Positions 1 through 9,404 of a stretch of DNA of 58,328 nucleotides are shown here, in pieces. The first letter of the stretch is position 1. Each line of letters opens with the position of its first letter. Position numbers and translations under genes: made by a program. Below the pieces are notes generated by a model, which was given only the letters and a program-made list of their open reading frames with translations, did not search any database and was not told where the DNA came from. This DNA comes from Planoprotostelium fungivorum (taxonomy: Eukaryota > Evosea > Variosea > Cavosteliida > Cavosteliaceae): NCBI GenBank assembly GCA_003024175.1, contig MDYQ01000173.1, forward strand, positions 1-58,328, written 5' to 3'.

Positions 1-1
1 C

Positions 2-540
2 CTTGGATATGGACGTGATGGTCGAACTTGGCTTGGTTGTTCACAGACAGGAAGTGTTTGTGTTGTCAAATTCCTACATGGACCAACAAGTATGACCACT
101 GATCAAAAGGAGCAACTACTGAGAGATGAGGCCAAAAGCTGGGAGGCCTACAATATCCCAGCTTGAGTGATTGTAATAAGTGGAACTCTTGCATTGATTA
201 TGCCATATATCTCAACTCCAACTAGTTCAGAGATGTGAGTCTTTCTAATTTTACAGCTACATACTGACATATCAGGGGTGCACCTAGCTGGCCAGTTCTT
301 CAAGAGACCTCTATAGATTATCTGGCAAGCAAAGGAATTGAGCATACAGACCTTCGACCAGCTAATTGGAAATCTGTCACACCAAGCAGAGTCCCCTCAC
401 TCAAAAGATTTATTGGTGATGATCAATTGCCAGGGAGGTTACCAATCCTCATTGACCTTGGTCATGTGAACAGATTCACTCCAACACCAGAGTCTAGTGA
501 GGAGGCAGGCAAGAGGATGAAAAAAAGACTTAAGGCATAA
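2..540 (+). pseudogene. Crinkler-type (DUF5898-like) protein kinase, 5'-truncated by window edge, with in-frame stop
   Basis: Two blocks read like the kinase-like domain of Crinkler (CRN) proteins: a glycine-loop segment (LGYGRDGRTWLG, then a VCVVKF lysine strand) and a C-lobe segment with HTDLRPANW in place of the HRD..N loop, followed by a DLG-like ILIDLGHV. The first block hits TGA at 164-166, but the same frame continues afterwards with a hydrophobic hinge-like stretch (LALIMPY). A 41-nt intron (235-275, GTGAGT to CAG with an ACTGAC branch site) restores the frame to the second block, which ends in TAA at 538-540. One clean stop inside an otherwise coherent reading suggests recent decay, though a sequencing error cannot be excluded. 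The family comes from recalled sequence similarity. The 5' end lies outside the window. Confidence 0.55.
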
Positions 541-1523
541 CTTTTCAATGTGTCTGCGCATGCGCATTGAGTAATATTTTAGGAATTTCTGTATTTTTAT
601 TTTTGAGTTGATGTTACAATGCTTTCACTCACGTGATCATCAACATCATCAGAAGCAGCAGGAAGAGGGTGACTTTGTCCATGTCCATAGGATCAACTTT
701 TGTTCCGTAAGGGTCACAGAAGATACAGGCGGGAGTGGATTGGATACAACAATTGGACAGTAGTCACGTGCTTCAAATTGGGTTAGGAGGGGGGCAAATC
801 TGGAACACGTCATCAGCCAGTTGATAGATCTCTTTGCAGTAGAAGGCATGGGTTGCAATGATGTGATCAGTTCAAAAAGAACAGTGTAGCGCGAAAATTT
901 TATGGCACATTTGGAAGTCCTTCTGGCCACCAACCAGAAAAATCAAAATCAAACATCTGTAAGGTTTTTGCCTGGGTGGTGTGGGTCCCTGAGTTCACTG
1001 GATGGGGAGTTGACCCCTTGTTGAGAAGAATAAAATGAGAGGTTTGGACTGCTGGGAGAGAACCTAACAAGACTGTGCATGTGCAGTCTACTGAATCTGT
1101 AAATTGCTGTTGATGTATCTGCAAAAATCTTATGATTTGTATGCTTCACCACTGCAATCAAAATTGACCATATGATATTGCAACACATCATAACATATTT
1201 TGATTAAGAATAGAATATGGCTTTATGAAACGCAAGATTGCTAGAAAATCAAAAGAACACAGCGAGTGATTGTAAAAAAAGATGCCCTTTTTTTCGAGCT
1301 ATTGGATTTGTACATTCTTGTTTTCTCTCAATGGTCCAGCATATATTTTTCTTACCCATCAATGGGTGAATTCTCTTTTTTGCCAGGCTGGGTTTTTTAT
1401 CAGTCCAGGGGATATTGGGTTTAGTATAGTTTAGCAGGTACATTCTCCACTGTAGTCATTTCACCTTATATAAGAGGAATCTCATTTTCTAAAATGAAAT
1501 TAAATAATTATTTTGTTTCCTAA
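541..1523. other. AT-rich stretch without a supported gene
   Basis: Only short, composition-driven open frames are present on both strands. A few bases around 930-945 (CACCAACCAGAAAAA) match the 3' part of the dispersed repeat seen at 4081-4184 and 57459-57559, so a decayed copy may sit here. Nothing else is recognisable. Confidence 0.4.
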
Positions 1524-1838
1524 ATGTATGTTTTAGATTATATCATAAACTGCAACAAAATGGACTATGATCTTGTCAAGACATTTCCAGTCAAGAGAAC
1601 TAAACCAAAAACATTTGATGAGCTACTAGTCAGTAAGCTTCTCAACTATTTGATAAGAGATAACATAATTGAGCTCATTGGCTTTTTTAATTTTAGCAGC
1701 CTCAATGAGCAAGTCAGACAGCAGACAGGAAAGGTCAGCCCTCCTGCAGTCAAAAAGATGTTATCTGATAATGTGCAATTTCAAGCAATTCTGGATAAGA
1801 ATCATGGGATGCCATTATGTCTACTGGCACTTCTATAA
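1524..1838 (+). CDS. unidentified AT-rich ORF
   Basis: A 104-codon open frame of lysine/asparagine-rich character lies inside the AT-rich left edge. An ATG at 1524 and a second in-frame ATG about 13 codons later could both start it. The middle (about 1644-1698) is hydrophobic, ends in a TTTTAATTTTAG acceptor-like tract and may be an intron. A second frame stays open to 1893, so either the splice model is wrong or the ORF is decaying. I recognise no family. Its neighbours (polymerase fragment, HNH-like ORF) suggest it belongs to a degraded mobile or viral-type insertion. Confidence 0.25.
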   Translation: MYVLDYIINCNKMDYDLVKTFPVKRTKPKTFDELLVSKLLNYLIRDNIIELIGFFNFSSLNEQVRQQTGKVSPPAVKKMLSDNVQFQAILDKNHGMPLCLLALL

Positions 1839-2034
1839 TCCTTCAATAGAGTTTGATGTAGTAGAAGGATCTAGCCATATACTGAGGAGATAGTCTGTCA
1901 GTCTAGGTACAATTTTTTGTCTTTTCCCTCTGTGCATATTCTCTATAAATCACTTTCTATTTCATATAAATAAATATTACTAGTATTGAATAAATTACAT
2001 TTTTGAGTTATATATTACAAATTGACATTCAATC

Positions 2035-2496
2035 ATGCCAACTGAAAGACAATTACTGGTACACTCTCTTAAATCTTTAGGATATATTGGTGATCTAAGG
2101 AAAGGCAAACAGAATGACTTTGAGACGCTTCTCAAGGAACATCAAAATGCATCTAAGCTTGGTTTTCAATATGCCCAATGGGACCAGCAATATTTACAAC
2201 AGTATAGGATCAACAGACATCAACAGCTACACAAAAAGCTTATGAAGGTATTTACAGCTATCAGGTTTTTGATCAGAATCAAACCTAAGACCACACTATT
2301 GACAGCAGGTGTAGTTAGTCAATATGATTATTCATTCTTACCAGACGCATGGTTTTCTCAGTCAGCCTTCTTATATCTGTCAAATATCAATACCTCTTTG
2401 TTTTGGCTTCCCCACTCCTTTATTTCTGACATCCTCTTTGCCATCCTTTTTCACATAACTATATGTCTTGGGCTTTACAAATACAGCCTCTCTTAG
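2035..2496 (+). CDS. unidentified ORF in AT-rich island
   Basis: The first roughly 70 codons are polar and glutamine-rich and look protein-like. After GTATTTACAG near 2248 the character changes to hydrophobic, low-complexity residues, so the coding part may end or splice there. The stop lies two bases from the end of the polymerase fragment on the opposite strand, a tail-to-tail arrangement. I recognise no domain. It may be a relic gene of the same inserted element. Confidence 0.25.
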   Translation: MPTERQLLVHSLKSLGYIGDLRKGKQNDFETLLKEHQNASKLGFQYAQWDQQYLQQYRINRHQQLHKKLMKVFTAIRFLIRIKPKTTLLTAGVVSQYDYSFLPDAWFSQSAFLYLSNINTSLFWLPHSFISDILFAILFHITICLGLYKYSLS

Positions 2497-2497
2497 C

Positions 2498-2782
2498 TCA
2501 TTCTAGCTTCATCTTGCCTGGTGTTATATCACCTGCTGCAGCAAAATGCAGCTTTTGTAAATGTTCTGGGAATCTCTGTTTGAATTCTTCATAGTTGGAT
2601 GCCCTGGCCTGCATGTATATGCTATCTGTGGCTGTATACAGGAGATCTACTTCTGTTTTGTTATAATGCTGATACAAACAATTATATACAAAGTTTAACA
2701 TTAACACCTTACTCCATGATAGGATTGCAGATCCTACATGCTTAGCACTCTTCATATTACATTCGTCTTTCTGTAGTCTGAC
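2498..2782 (-). pseudogene. protein-primed family B DNA polymerase fragment (Polinton/virus-like), catalytic Asp lost
   Basis: The reverse strand reads like the palm region of a protein-primed type B polymerase (DNA_pol_B_2), as found in Polinton/Maverick elements and linear plasmids. A segment ending in a KVLMLNFVYN helix is followed by the motif C region YTATDS. In active enzymes motif C is (Y/F)xDTDS; here the first aspartate is alanine, which would abolish metal binding. Only about 95 codons are open. No exonuclease domain, fingers or motif A can be found on either side, so this is a relic. The family call is from motif shape and could be tested by profile search. Confidence 0.5.
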
Positions 2783-2824
2783 TTATATTAATCAGCTCTA
2801 TATGGATGGTATGATAAGAGAATA

Positions 2825-3180
2825 ATGATAGATAACATACACACTGTACCATTTGGGTCATATAGTAAGCAGTTTAGTGAAGAAGATGTAATGAATAGAA
2901 TAATGAAGAATCTGGCATCAAGAGTAAGTATTGGCATATGTTGCTCAAGACATATCTCCAGTGTACACAAGATCAGCTGAAGAACCACCTGACATCTCAA
3001 TTCCACTCTGGCATGTCACTGATGAATTATGGTGTGCTGTGGAATCTGGATCACACTATCCCTGTATCTTTTGCTAAGGACAATCTAAAGGCTCTTTGTC
3101 ATTATTCTAATATTCAACCTATGCTGGTGGCAGAGAATAGCAGCAAATGTGCAGATCTTGGTCTTCCAAAGGGAATGTGA
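2825..3180 (+). CDS. HNH-endonuclease-like ORF
   Basis: With a 26-nt intron after GCATCAAGA (GTAAGT to CAAG), the frame joins a short N-terminal stretch to a segment closely shaped like the small HNH proteins of large DNA viruses and mobile introns. It has a CTQDQLKNHL helix, a GMSLMNYG turn, WNLDH (usual WHIDH), and HYSNIQPM (usual HYTNLQPL) followed by the AENSSK turn. The WHIDH first His is Asn here, while the LDH histidine is kept. Expected role: DNA-nicking endonuclease of a selfish element. It sits beside the polymerase relic on opposite strands. Whether it is expressed is unknown. Confidence 0.45.
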
Positions 3181-3461
3181 ACAAAGCAAAACAGAAAAGA
3201 AAAGAAATGACACTGTAAAGGTTTGAATCTGTGCCTCTGAACTCAAAGCGGGTAAATTACAGTCATTTTTTTACCCAATACGTAAACACCACAGGTAATA
3301 ATGGTAAGTCAGTTCGAGATGCTGCAAAGCTTTGTGAATTCTACAACGACTTTCCGTAACGTTACCGTGGTCGTCACAGTAGAGTTGGGTTTGCGCCTGA
3401 TCACGTCCCTCCGTCCTGCCTTGATCTCATACAGAATTATAAAGATCCTTGTCAAATCATT
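3181..3461. other. intergenic stretch, nothing recognised
   Basis: Short open frames only. No RNA gene, repeat or promoter motif stands out. Confidence 0.4.
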
Positions 3462-3960
3462 TTATTCATTTTTCTTCTTCCTTCTTCCTCTTTTATGGAC
3501 CAACCCTGTTGCTTTGACGGCCTTTGGACCAGAGTGTGTAGAGGATGGAAATTTGTTGGACAAAAGATGTGGAAGAGGAAGATATATTATACCAGTATTA
3601 AACCCCATCCTGGCCTTGTAGTACATAGTCGAAACTGGCAAGAAAAGCTGGGATAATAGAGACGAGAAGGATGAAGCAGCCCACAACACAGAAGGACTAT
3701 CACTCTTGCTGATAGAATACAGAGCTGACCGTATTTGAGGATCTGGGTCAATCCATACACTTTTCTTTCGGTGTTTTCGTCCAGTGGCAGAGAGGTCTAT
3801 ACACCTCTCTTGACAAGACAGATACATGATCTCCAGCAACCTCAGACAAAACAGTGGCAATACATTCCTCAGTTATTGGAGCTACATTATCTTCCTCCAT
3901 CTTGTCGGTGAGGTTGGCATCGTTAAGAAGTTTGTCAAGTTCGTCGTCGGATGCTGTCAT
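3462..3960 (-). CDS. hypothetical protein with acidic N-terminus
   Basis: ATG at 3960 opens an acidic, helical N-terminus (about 55 residues, rich in Asp/Glu). A 40-nt GTGTAT..AAAG interval after a glutamate codon joins it in phase to a second frame that ends with a basic RGRRKKKNE tail and TAA at 3462. The donor is not the GTGAG/GTAAG type used by the surrounding genes, so the join is doubtful. No domain is recognised. Convergent with the HNH-like ORF. Confidence 0.3.
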
Positions 3961-4564
3961 GGTGATCTGTTAATAAAAAGGAAGCCTTTTGTGATTTGCA
4001 TAGCGACCGCAATGCAAAGGTCCTTTAAGGTGCAAAAGTTGTCCAAAACATCAGAGTTCCTTCGCTGTTTGGAACAGCTCATTGAGAATGGATCACTTCT
4101 CTCCTGACTACTGGAATATGCACGACAAAAAAAAATTAGTGATCCACATGCATGGACACCAACCAGAAAAACCAAATCACCTGGTGTTTCAATCAATAGT
4201 ATATTTAATATAATAAATCATTTTCGGTGACGATTTATTGTAAATTACGAGAAGGCTTTCACTCTTCTTGAACTCGGCACCCATAGAAGTTTGCAGGAGC
4301 ATCTCAGAGGCGCCTGACCTCGCGTCTTGGCAAGTCCTCAACTGGGGGCCCCAGTCGTCCTTCTGTTATGTTGCATTGCATATGAAGGAGTTCTTCACTT
4401 CGCTGGTACAGTTGTAGGTGAGCTCTCAATTGAGTTATAATGTACGTTTTCAAATTCATCCAAAGCTTCTGAAATATTCACAGGAGATGAGTAGACAATG
4501 TGAGGAAGCTCGCAAATAAATAGGCTGAAATACCCTCATTTTATACGTTCCGCACTGCGCCAAC
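3961..4564. other. gene-free stretch containing the first copy of the dispersed repeat
   Basis: Apart from the repeat at 4081-4184, this interval shows no coding frame supported by splice signals. It separates the degraded AT-rich left edge from the first intact gene. Confidence 0.4.
4081..4184 (+). repeat. dispersed repeat, copy 1 (about 104 bp; second copy at 57459)
   Basis: Nearly identical to 57459-57559, with a handful of substitutions and a short indel in an A-run. The core is bounded by GGATCACT (about 4090) and its inverse AGTGATCC (about 4137), giving an imperfect inverted repeat around roughly 40 bp. This is compatible with a miniature inverted-repeat element or the terminus of a larger transposon. 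Confidence 0.7.
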
Positions 4565-7500
4565 CTATTCCGATGCATTCCAAAAGTGGATGCCTCCATT
4601 GGTAGTCCCTGAATAATTCAGAGACAAATGAGGGATGAAATACCTGTCACTAATTGGGGAAACCAAGGGTGGAACGCCAATGCCGTGACTGTATCAGTGT
4701 GTGGTTGGCATAATCGGTACTTTTGTACCACAGCAGTCTGTCTGATATCATATACATAGCAGCTGCGGTCTTCTGATCCTGTACATAACTCCATAGTTAA
4801 GGATGATAGAAGATCAAAGGATGAAAGGGATACGTATTTCATACAAGGACTGAAAGACATTTCTACCCGATGGATGCGGTTCTGATGAGAGGAGAACATT
4901 CGCACGCATCTGCTTGTTTCAGTTGTGGTTGGATGATTCGATCACACACTTCTGTGTCCTGATGTCCCTACATCCAGATGATCAGCTGTTGATGGAATGA
5001 ATGGACAACTTACCATATCTTGATGTGGTTGTCCGTTGATGATGTGGCGATCAATTGGTAATCAGACTCTGCGTAGTGAAAGGAGGGTGAACCACGGTTG
5101 ATTGATAAAGTATGTATGGGCTTGGAATGCGCCTCTGGTATATTACAGACCGTCTTGCCGTAGTTCATATCGTGTACTTGTATCTCGGCTTGAGAATTTG
5201 TGCTGACCATCATGTCTGGTCGATTCCATCAGACGGATCTTGACATCCTTCACTCACTTGTTTCGTAAAGATTTGCTACATCAAACGCTGTGATGTTTTG
5301 TGACTTGTGAGAGACTTTATGAACTAATCGATATTTGTTCAAGTTTTTACCAACTCTGAGTGAATGCAGTTAGGTTACAAAGAACATAGAATACTAACTT
5401 TTCTATGTCATCCAATTTGGCAAGATCAGATTTGCTTTGTATAAGATATTTGTACATGAACAGCTCGTTCTTACAGGCCAACATGATAAACTTATCTCGG
5501 TAATAAAACTTTGCTTGACGAATAGGACTGCCAAAAACTGCATTCTCCGTCTGAAACATTGATTGAAGGTATTAGGAAGACAGATCCTCACCTTTGAAGA
5601 TGTCCCACTGTGAATGGTATTGCTAATTCGAAGGGCGATGTCTTTTCCATTTGTAGTGCTCCATAAAGCAGCAGTACCATCGTCTCCTGCCGTCAGTCCC
5701 ATTGTGGATGTGGAGCTACTGTCAACAGAATTGATCGATCCATCGTGAACTAATATGTATCAGTACGTGAAGCTTGAACAGCACTGACCAATAATAGGAA
5801 ATCCTTCTCCATGATATTTGAAGACTGGAAGCTTGGTGCAATGAGCCGACCCGTCCCTTGAGCAGCTCAGAAGACTTTGTCCATTAGGTGTATATATCAT
5901 CGATTGTACGATAGATTGATGAAGGGGTGATGGCAGAGCGTGTTTTGTCTGATAGAAATGAGGTGCATCGGCTTCAGCTGGGTACACTCTATACAGTTTA
6001 GATCTTGTCACGTGATTGCGGCTCACTTTGTTTCAGCTGTATCTTTTCCTTTCTTTGGCGCTAATTTAGCAATTTTTGATTTGGGGGCTGTATTGGTCTT
6101 AACTCCATAGCCAGACGATTTGATTGTTTTATGGAATACTATCGGCTTTTTGTTGCTCTTTGCTGTAGCTGAATCTGAAGGAAATCAACCTCATCAATGA
6201 TTGGCTAACTCACTGGCTTTTGGAAGTGAGGTTTCAAATTTAAATTTATGCAGTAGCGAAGATGCACCCGATACTTTTTGTGGATACATTGAGATAGATC
6301 CTTCAGAGCAGTCAGTCTGCCAGCTGAGGTACGATACCATTATTCTTCCTGATGCGGTGGTCGCCAATATCTTCACTTCTGCTTCTGTCTCCTCTGGACG
6401 AATACACAAGGAGAACGCTGTGAAGGACTCCTCAATGTCTAATGCATTCTATCAAATGACTTTGTGACACTCAATCATCACCGTTCAATTCAACCCTCTC
6501 TATGTGAAATGAAAGATAATCCAAACAGATAACTGCCGAGGACGTACAGATAAGGAGCGATGGCGATTCAAAGCTCATGCTTTTTTCTGTTACAACCTTG
6601 GGTGTTTGTTAGTTACTGTCGCATCATGAAGAATCCACCTTGACCGATTGTGGTGATGCTGCAGGGAGGGTAGATGTAGGTCTTTGAGACTGCAGGAATT
6701 TGATGCTAATAGGAACGTATTCGCTGTGCTCTGTCATCTTAGGTTCCACAGTCTTGATTTGATCAATCTAAAATGATCAGTTCTATTTCCTCATGACCCT
6801 CTCACCCTTGCATACTCTTGTTGAACTCTCCAAAGTGGATCACTGTGTATAACTATTGGGAGTGATTCCATTCCCTGAGTTGATATTTCGCTCTTCTTGA
6901 ATCTCTGCGGTAGATCTATCAATTTCGCCAGTTTCATCTCCGGTTGCTTGGACAAGTCCACTACAAAGAGGAAAAGTCGTCCATCTTGAGTGCTGGCCAC
7001 CAATTCGAAGGTATCGACCGACAGAGTTTTTTTGTCCGACAGATGTATTTGGGTGATCTCTAAGCATCGGAAAGCGGATGACGAGATAATTGATGACCCG
7101 CATAGCATGCGGCCAGCACTCAGATCCCAAACCTTAGTGCATAAGAATATTATTGCACAGCGGCTACCTTAATAGTGCGATCCTCTGAGCATGTGACGAG
7201 AATTTGGGTCATCCCCGGAAGAAAAGCGGCAGTGGTGGTAGATTGGGTGTGACCTTCCAATTGAGAAATCATCTAAAAATGATTCGATTGAAGTCGTTTC
7301 AGAAGCTGAATCACCTTACAGTGTTCCAATTCAAAGATTAATACACTTTTCCCGCAGCAGACGGCTGCCATGGAAGCCTCAGGATCGAATGTCACCTATA
7401 GCTCTTGAGGAAAGAAAACATCAGCCACTCACAAATTGTACAGCCACACCAGGTTGCATCAACAAGATTTCACTACCACTGTTACATGAGTACATGAAAT

Positions 7501-7856
7501 ATGCTCACTTGGTCTTTACATCGTCGCTCAACATCTGATTCAAACTCCTCCAATAGTATATCGCTTCATTGGATGCGGCGAGCAGAGGTGACGCATACTG
7601 TATCGGACCCACGCTCAAGGCTGTAATCTCTTCGCTGAAATACCCATCCAAAGACAGCAGAGAAGTATGCAGCTGTTGCTATCAGAATATAGAGTATAAT
7701 TGCTAATAATACCCTTTCGATGTGGTGGACCTCAATAGAACTCGCCCTGTCGTTTTGTTGAGTGTAGACAACGAATTCTGAATTAGCCGATATCGTGCGA
7801 GTAGTCTTTTCGATTGAACAGCATGTTGTTCTTGTCGCTCCCAGCTTTTGGCTCAT
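4565..7856 (-). CDS. WDR27-like WD40-repeat protein
   Basis: Many short exons on the reverse strand join into one WD40 protein of roughly 800 residues. Repeats are visible as GH..x..WD blades: GHTQSTTTAAFLPG with SEDRTIKVWDL near the N-terminal third, SCSRDGSAH, TAALWSTTNGKD, then STDNHIKIWD. A final blade pair carries SFSPCMKYVSL, CTGSEDRSCYVYDIR and HTDTVTALAFHPWFPQLVTG. This closing arrangement matches the C-terminus of WDR27, a poorly characterised double-propeller scaffold. The last exon (after a 36-nt intron) adds a terminal HFWN strand and TAG at 4565. ATG at 7856 was chosen because an in-frame TGA lies directly upstream. No catalytic residues are expected. Confidence 0.75.
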
Positions 7857-8029
7857 CAATCAGATGGGGCAGCGGAGGTCGACTCAATCTACAATGATGA
7901 AAAAAGCCGATGGAATCCCAGAGTAGTTTGTCCACAATTTCATGATGCAATAGATCTTCTCACATCGGAGGATGACAACGATAAGACCCTGTAGGAGATA
8001 CTTACGTTACCGTGGCTTTCGGAGGCATG
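7857..8029. other. short intergenic stretch 5' of the WDR27-like gene
   Basis: Presumed 5' region of the reverse-strand WDR27-like gene. A short reverse-strand reading starting at 8028 (MPPKATVT) ends at a splice-donor-like GTAAGT and could be a non-coding or mis-started 5' exon. Confidence 0.35.
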
Positions 8030-8215
8030 AATAAATGGTGGTGGTTAATGAGACGATGGGGGTATCTGATGCATTCCTTCTTGTGACCGGAGGCTTATAC
8101 ATCCTCCTACAGCCCATTGGACCGATATCTCTGCTTGTAAGAGAGGCAATTGATGTGGTCTACACGTGGATGAACGGAAGTGATCCCCATCATCTGCTTC
8201 ATTGACGAAATACAA
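8030..8215 (+). pseudogene. broken copy of a Stealth/GNPTAB-like gene 5' region
   Basis: About 185 bp align base for base with 58136-58328 at the right edge: the transmembrane-anchor region (GGTTAATGAGACGATGGGGG..) and the conserved Stealth CR1 opening, here VVYTWMNGSDP against VVYTWVNGSDP. Relative to the intact copy it has a missing G in CTGATGCATTCC, a missing C in CATCTGCTTCATTG, and other small changes, so the frame is broken at least twice. No start codon context is retained. A partial duplication or gene-conversion remnant is the simplest explanation. The homology may continue past 8215 but the partner copy ends with the window. Confidence 0.8.
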
Positions 8216-8456
8216 CCAAACGTGTGGAGGTAGTTTCTCAACCGTATTCCTCGTATGGATCACACAATATCCAGGAGGCGATATAGGAGGAGAATCTCGA
8301 TTTAGAGATTGGTGAGTTGAAGTACTCCGTGAGGTCGTCCAGACGAATCTTCAACTCGAATGCTACAGACGTCGTCTAAAAGTGAATCGTTGGAGATACC
8401 GAAGTCAAGAAGATAAAAACCAGAATGACTGCAATTGGATAATCGTTCATTGACGA
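8216..8456. other. 3' flank of the thioredoxin gene
   Basis: No coding frame is supported. Probably the 3' untranslated region of the reverse-strand PDI gene and possibly further decayed Stealth sequence. Confidence 0.35.
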
Positions 8457-9311
8457 TCAGTCGTCTTTTCTCTTCTTGGCAGCAGAAGGTGATGTGGCAT
8501 TTGTGGTGGCTGCTTGAGAATGAAGAGTTGGTCTTGTCGTGCCATTTGAGGGACAGAGCTTGAACAAGCACAGTCCAAAGAGGATGCTGAGAAGGAAAGA
8601 GGATAAAACCGCGGCATAGAATTCAAACTTCATAGTCCTGTGGATGATCTCAAATTGCTCTTTGAGCAATTGCCATGAAATACCATTCTTCACTAAATAC
8701 TTCAAACCCTCCCACTCATCAGACAACCGATTTCTGAGCTGTTCAGTTGATGATCATCAATTCTATACCCACAAGAAAAGCTGTACAACTGTTGGCTTCA
8801 AGGGCTTAGAGGTTCTTTCGGCTTGCCGATATCCCCTCATGGCAAATTCGCGCAACTCTTCAAATGTGCGCCCTCCTTTGTATTCAATCATATCTCCTCC
8901 AGTGAGACTACAGCAGTGAATAATGAATCGTCAACGGCACGGACTTACAAACGTAGAGTGGGATAACCTCTCAGGTTGAATCGTTGGCCAAGAGCGGAAT
9001 GTTCGGTGGCATCAATCTTACCCAGATGAACCTGTTGAACATTTGATACAGTGTTATTGCGGACTCTTTCACCTCTCCCTCTAGCTCGTGGGCTAGTCTC
9101 TCCCAAATGGGATCCAACCTCTTGCAGTGTCCGCACCAAGGTGCATAACTAAGTTCATGAATACAATTATCATGTGTTGTACTTACAGATCTATAAACCA
9201 GTTTCCATCTGAGGTCAAGTCATCAAAATTCTCTTCAGTCAGTGTCACAACGGGGCTAGCAATCACAAATGCAAACAGAGGAAAGAGGAGCAACATGCAA
9301 TGGCTCTTCAT
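8457..9311 (-). CDS. membrane-anchored protein disulfide isomerase-like thioredoxin (TMX-like)
   Basis: ATG at 9311 is followed at once by a cleavable signal peptide (CMLLLFPLFAFVIASP). One thioredoxin domain follows with the active site APWCGHCK and the cis-Pro loop GYPTLRL. Next come a charged linker, a single transmembrane helix (FYAAVLSSFLLSILFGLCLF), and a short cytoplasmic tail ending KKRKDD, a lysine-rich ER-retrieval-type end like that of TMX3. Expected to form or rearrange disulfides in the ER lumen. Exons join through short introns (including a 41-nt GTGAAA..CAG one after LEGE). Length is about 225 residues, with one domain where TMX3 has additional thioredoxin-fold domains. Divergent from the FNIP gene, with about 93 bp between starts. 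Confidence 0.8.
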
Positions 9312-9404
9312 GTCTTTGCGGTGCTTGAGGAGTGATGACGAGACAGATCTCTCATCGTTGTAGATCAGAAGGAAGTACAATTCTATCACAGCTTAGATGA
9401 AGAG

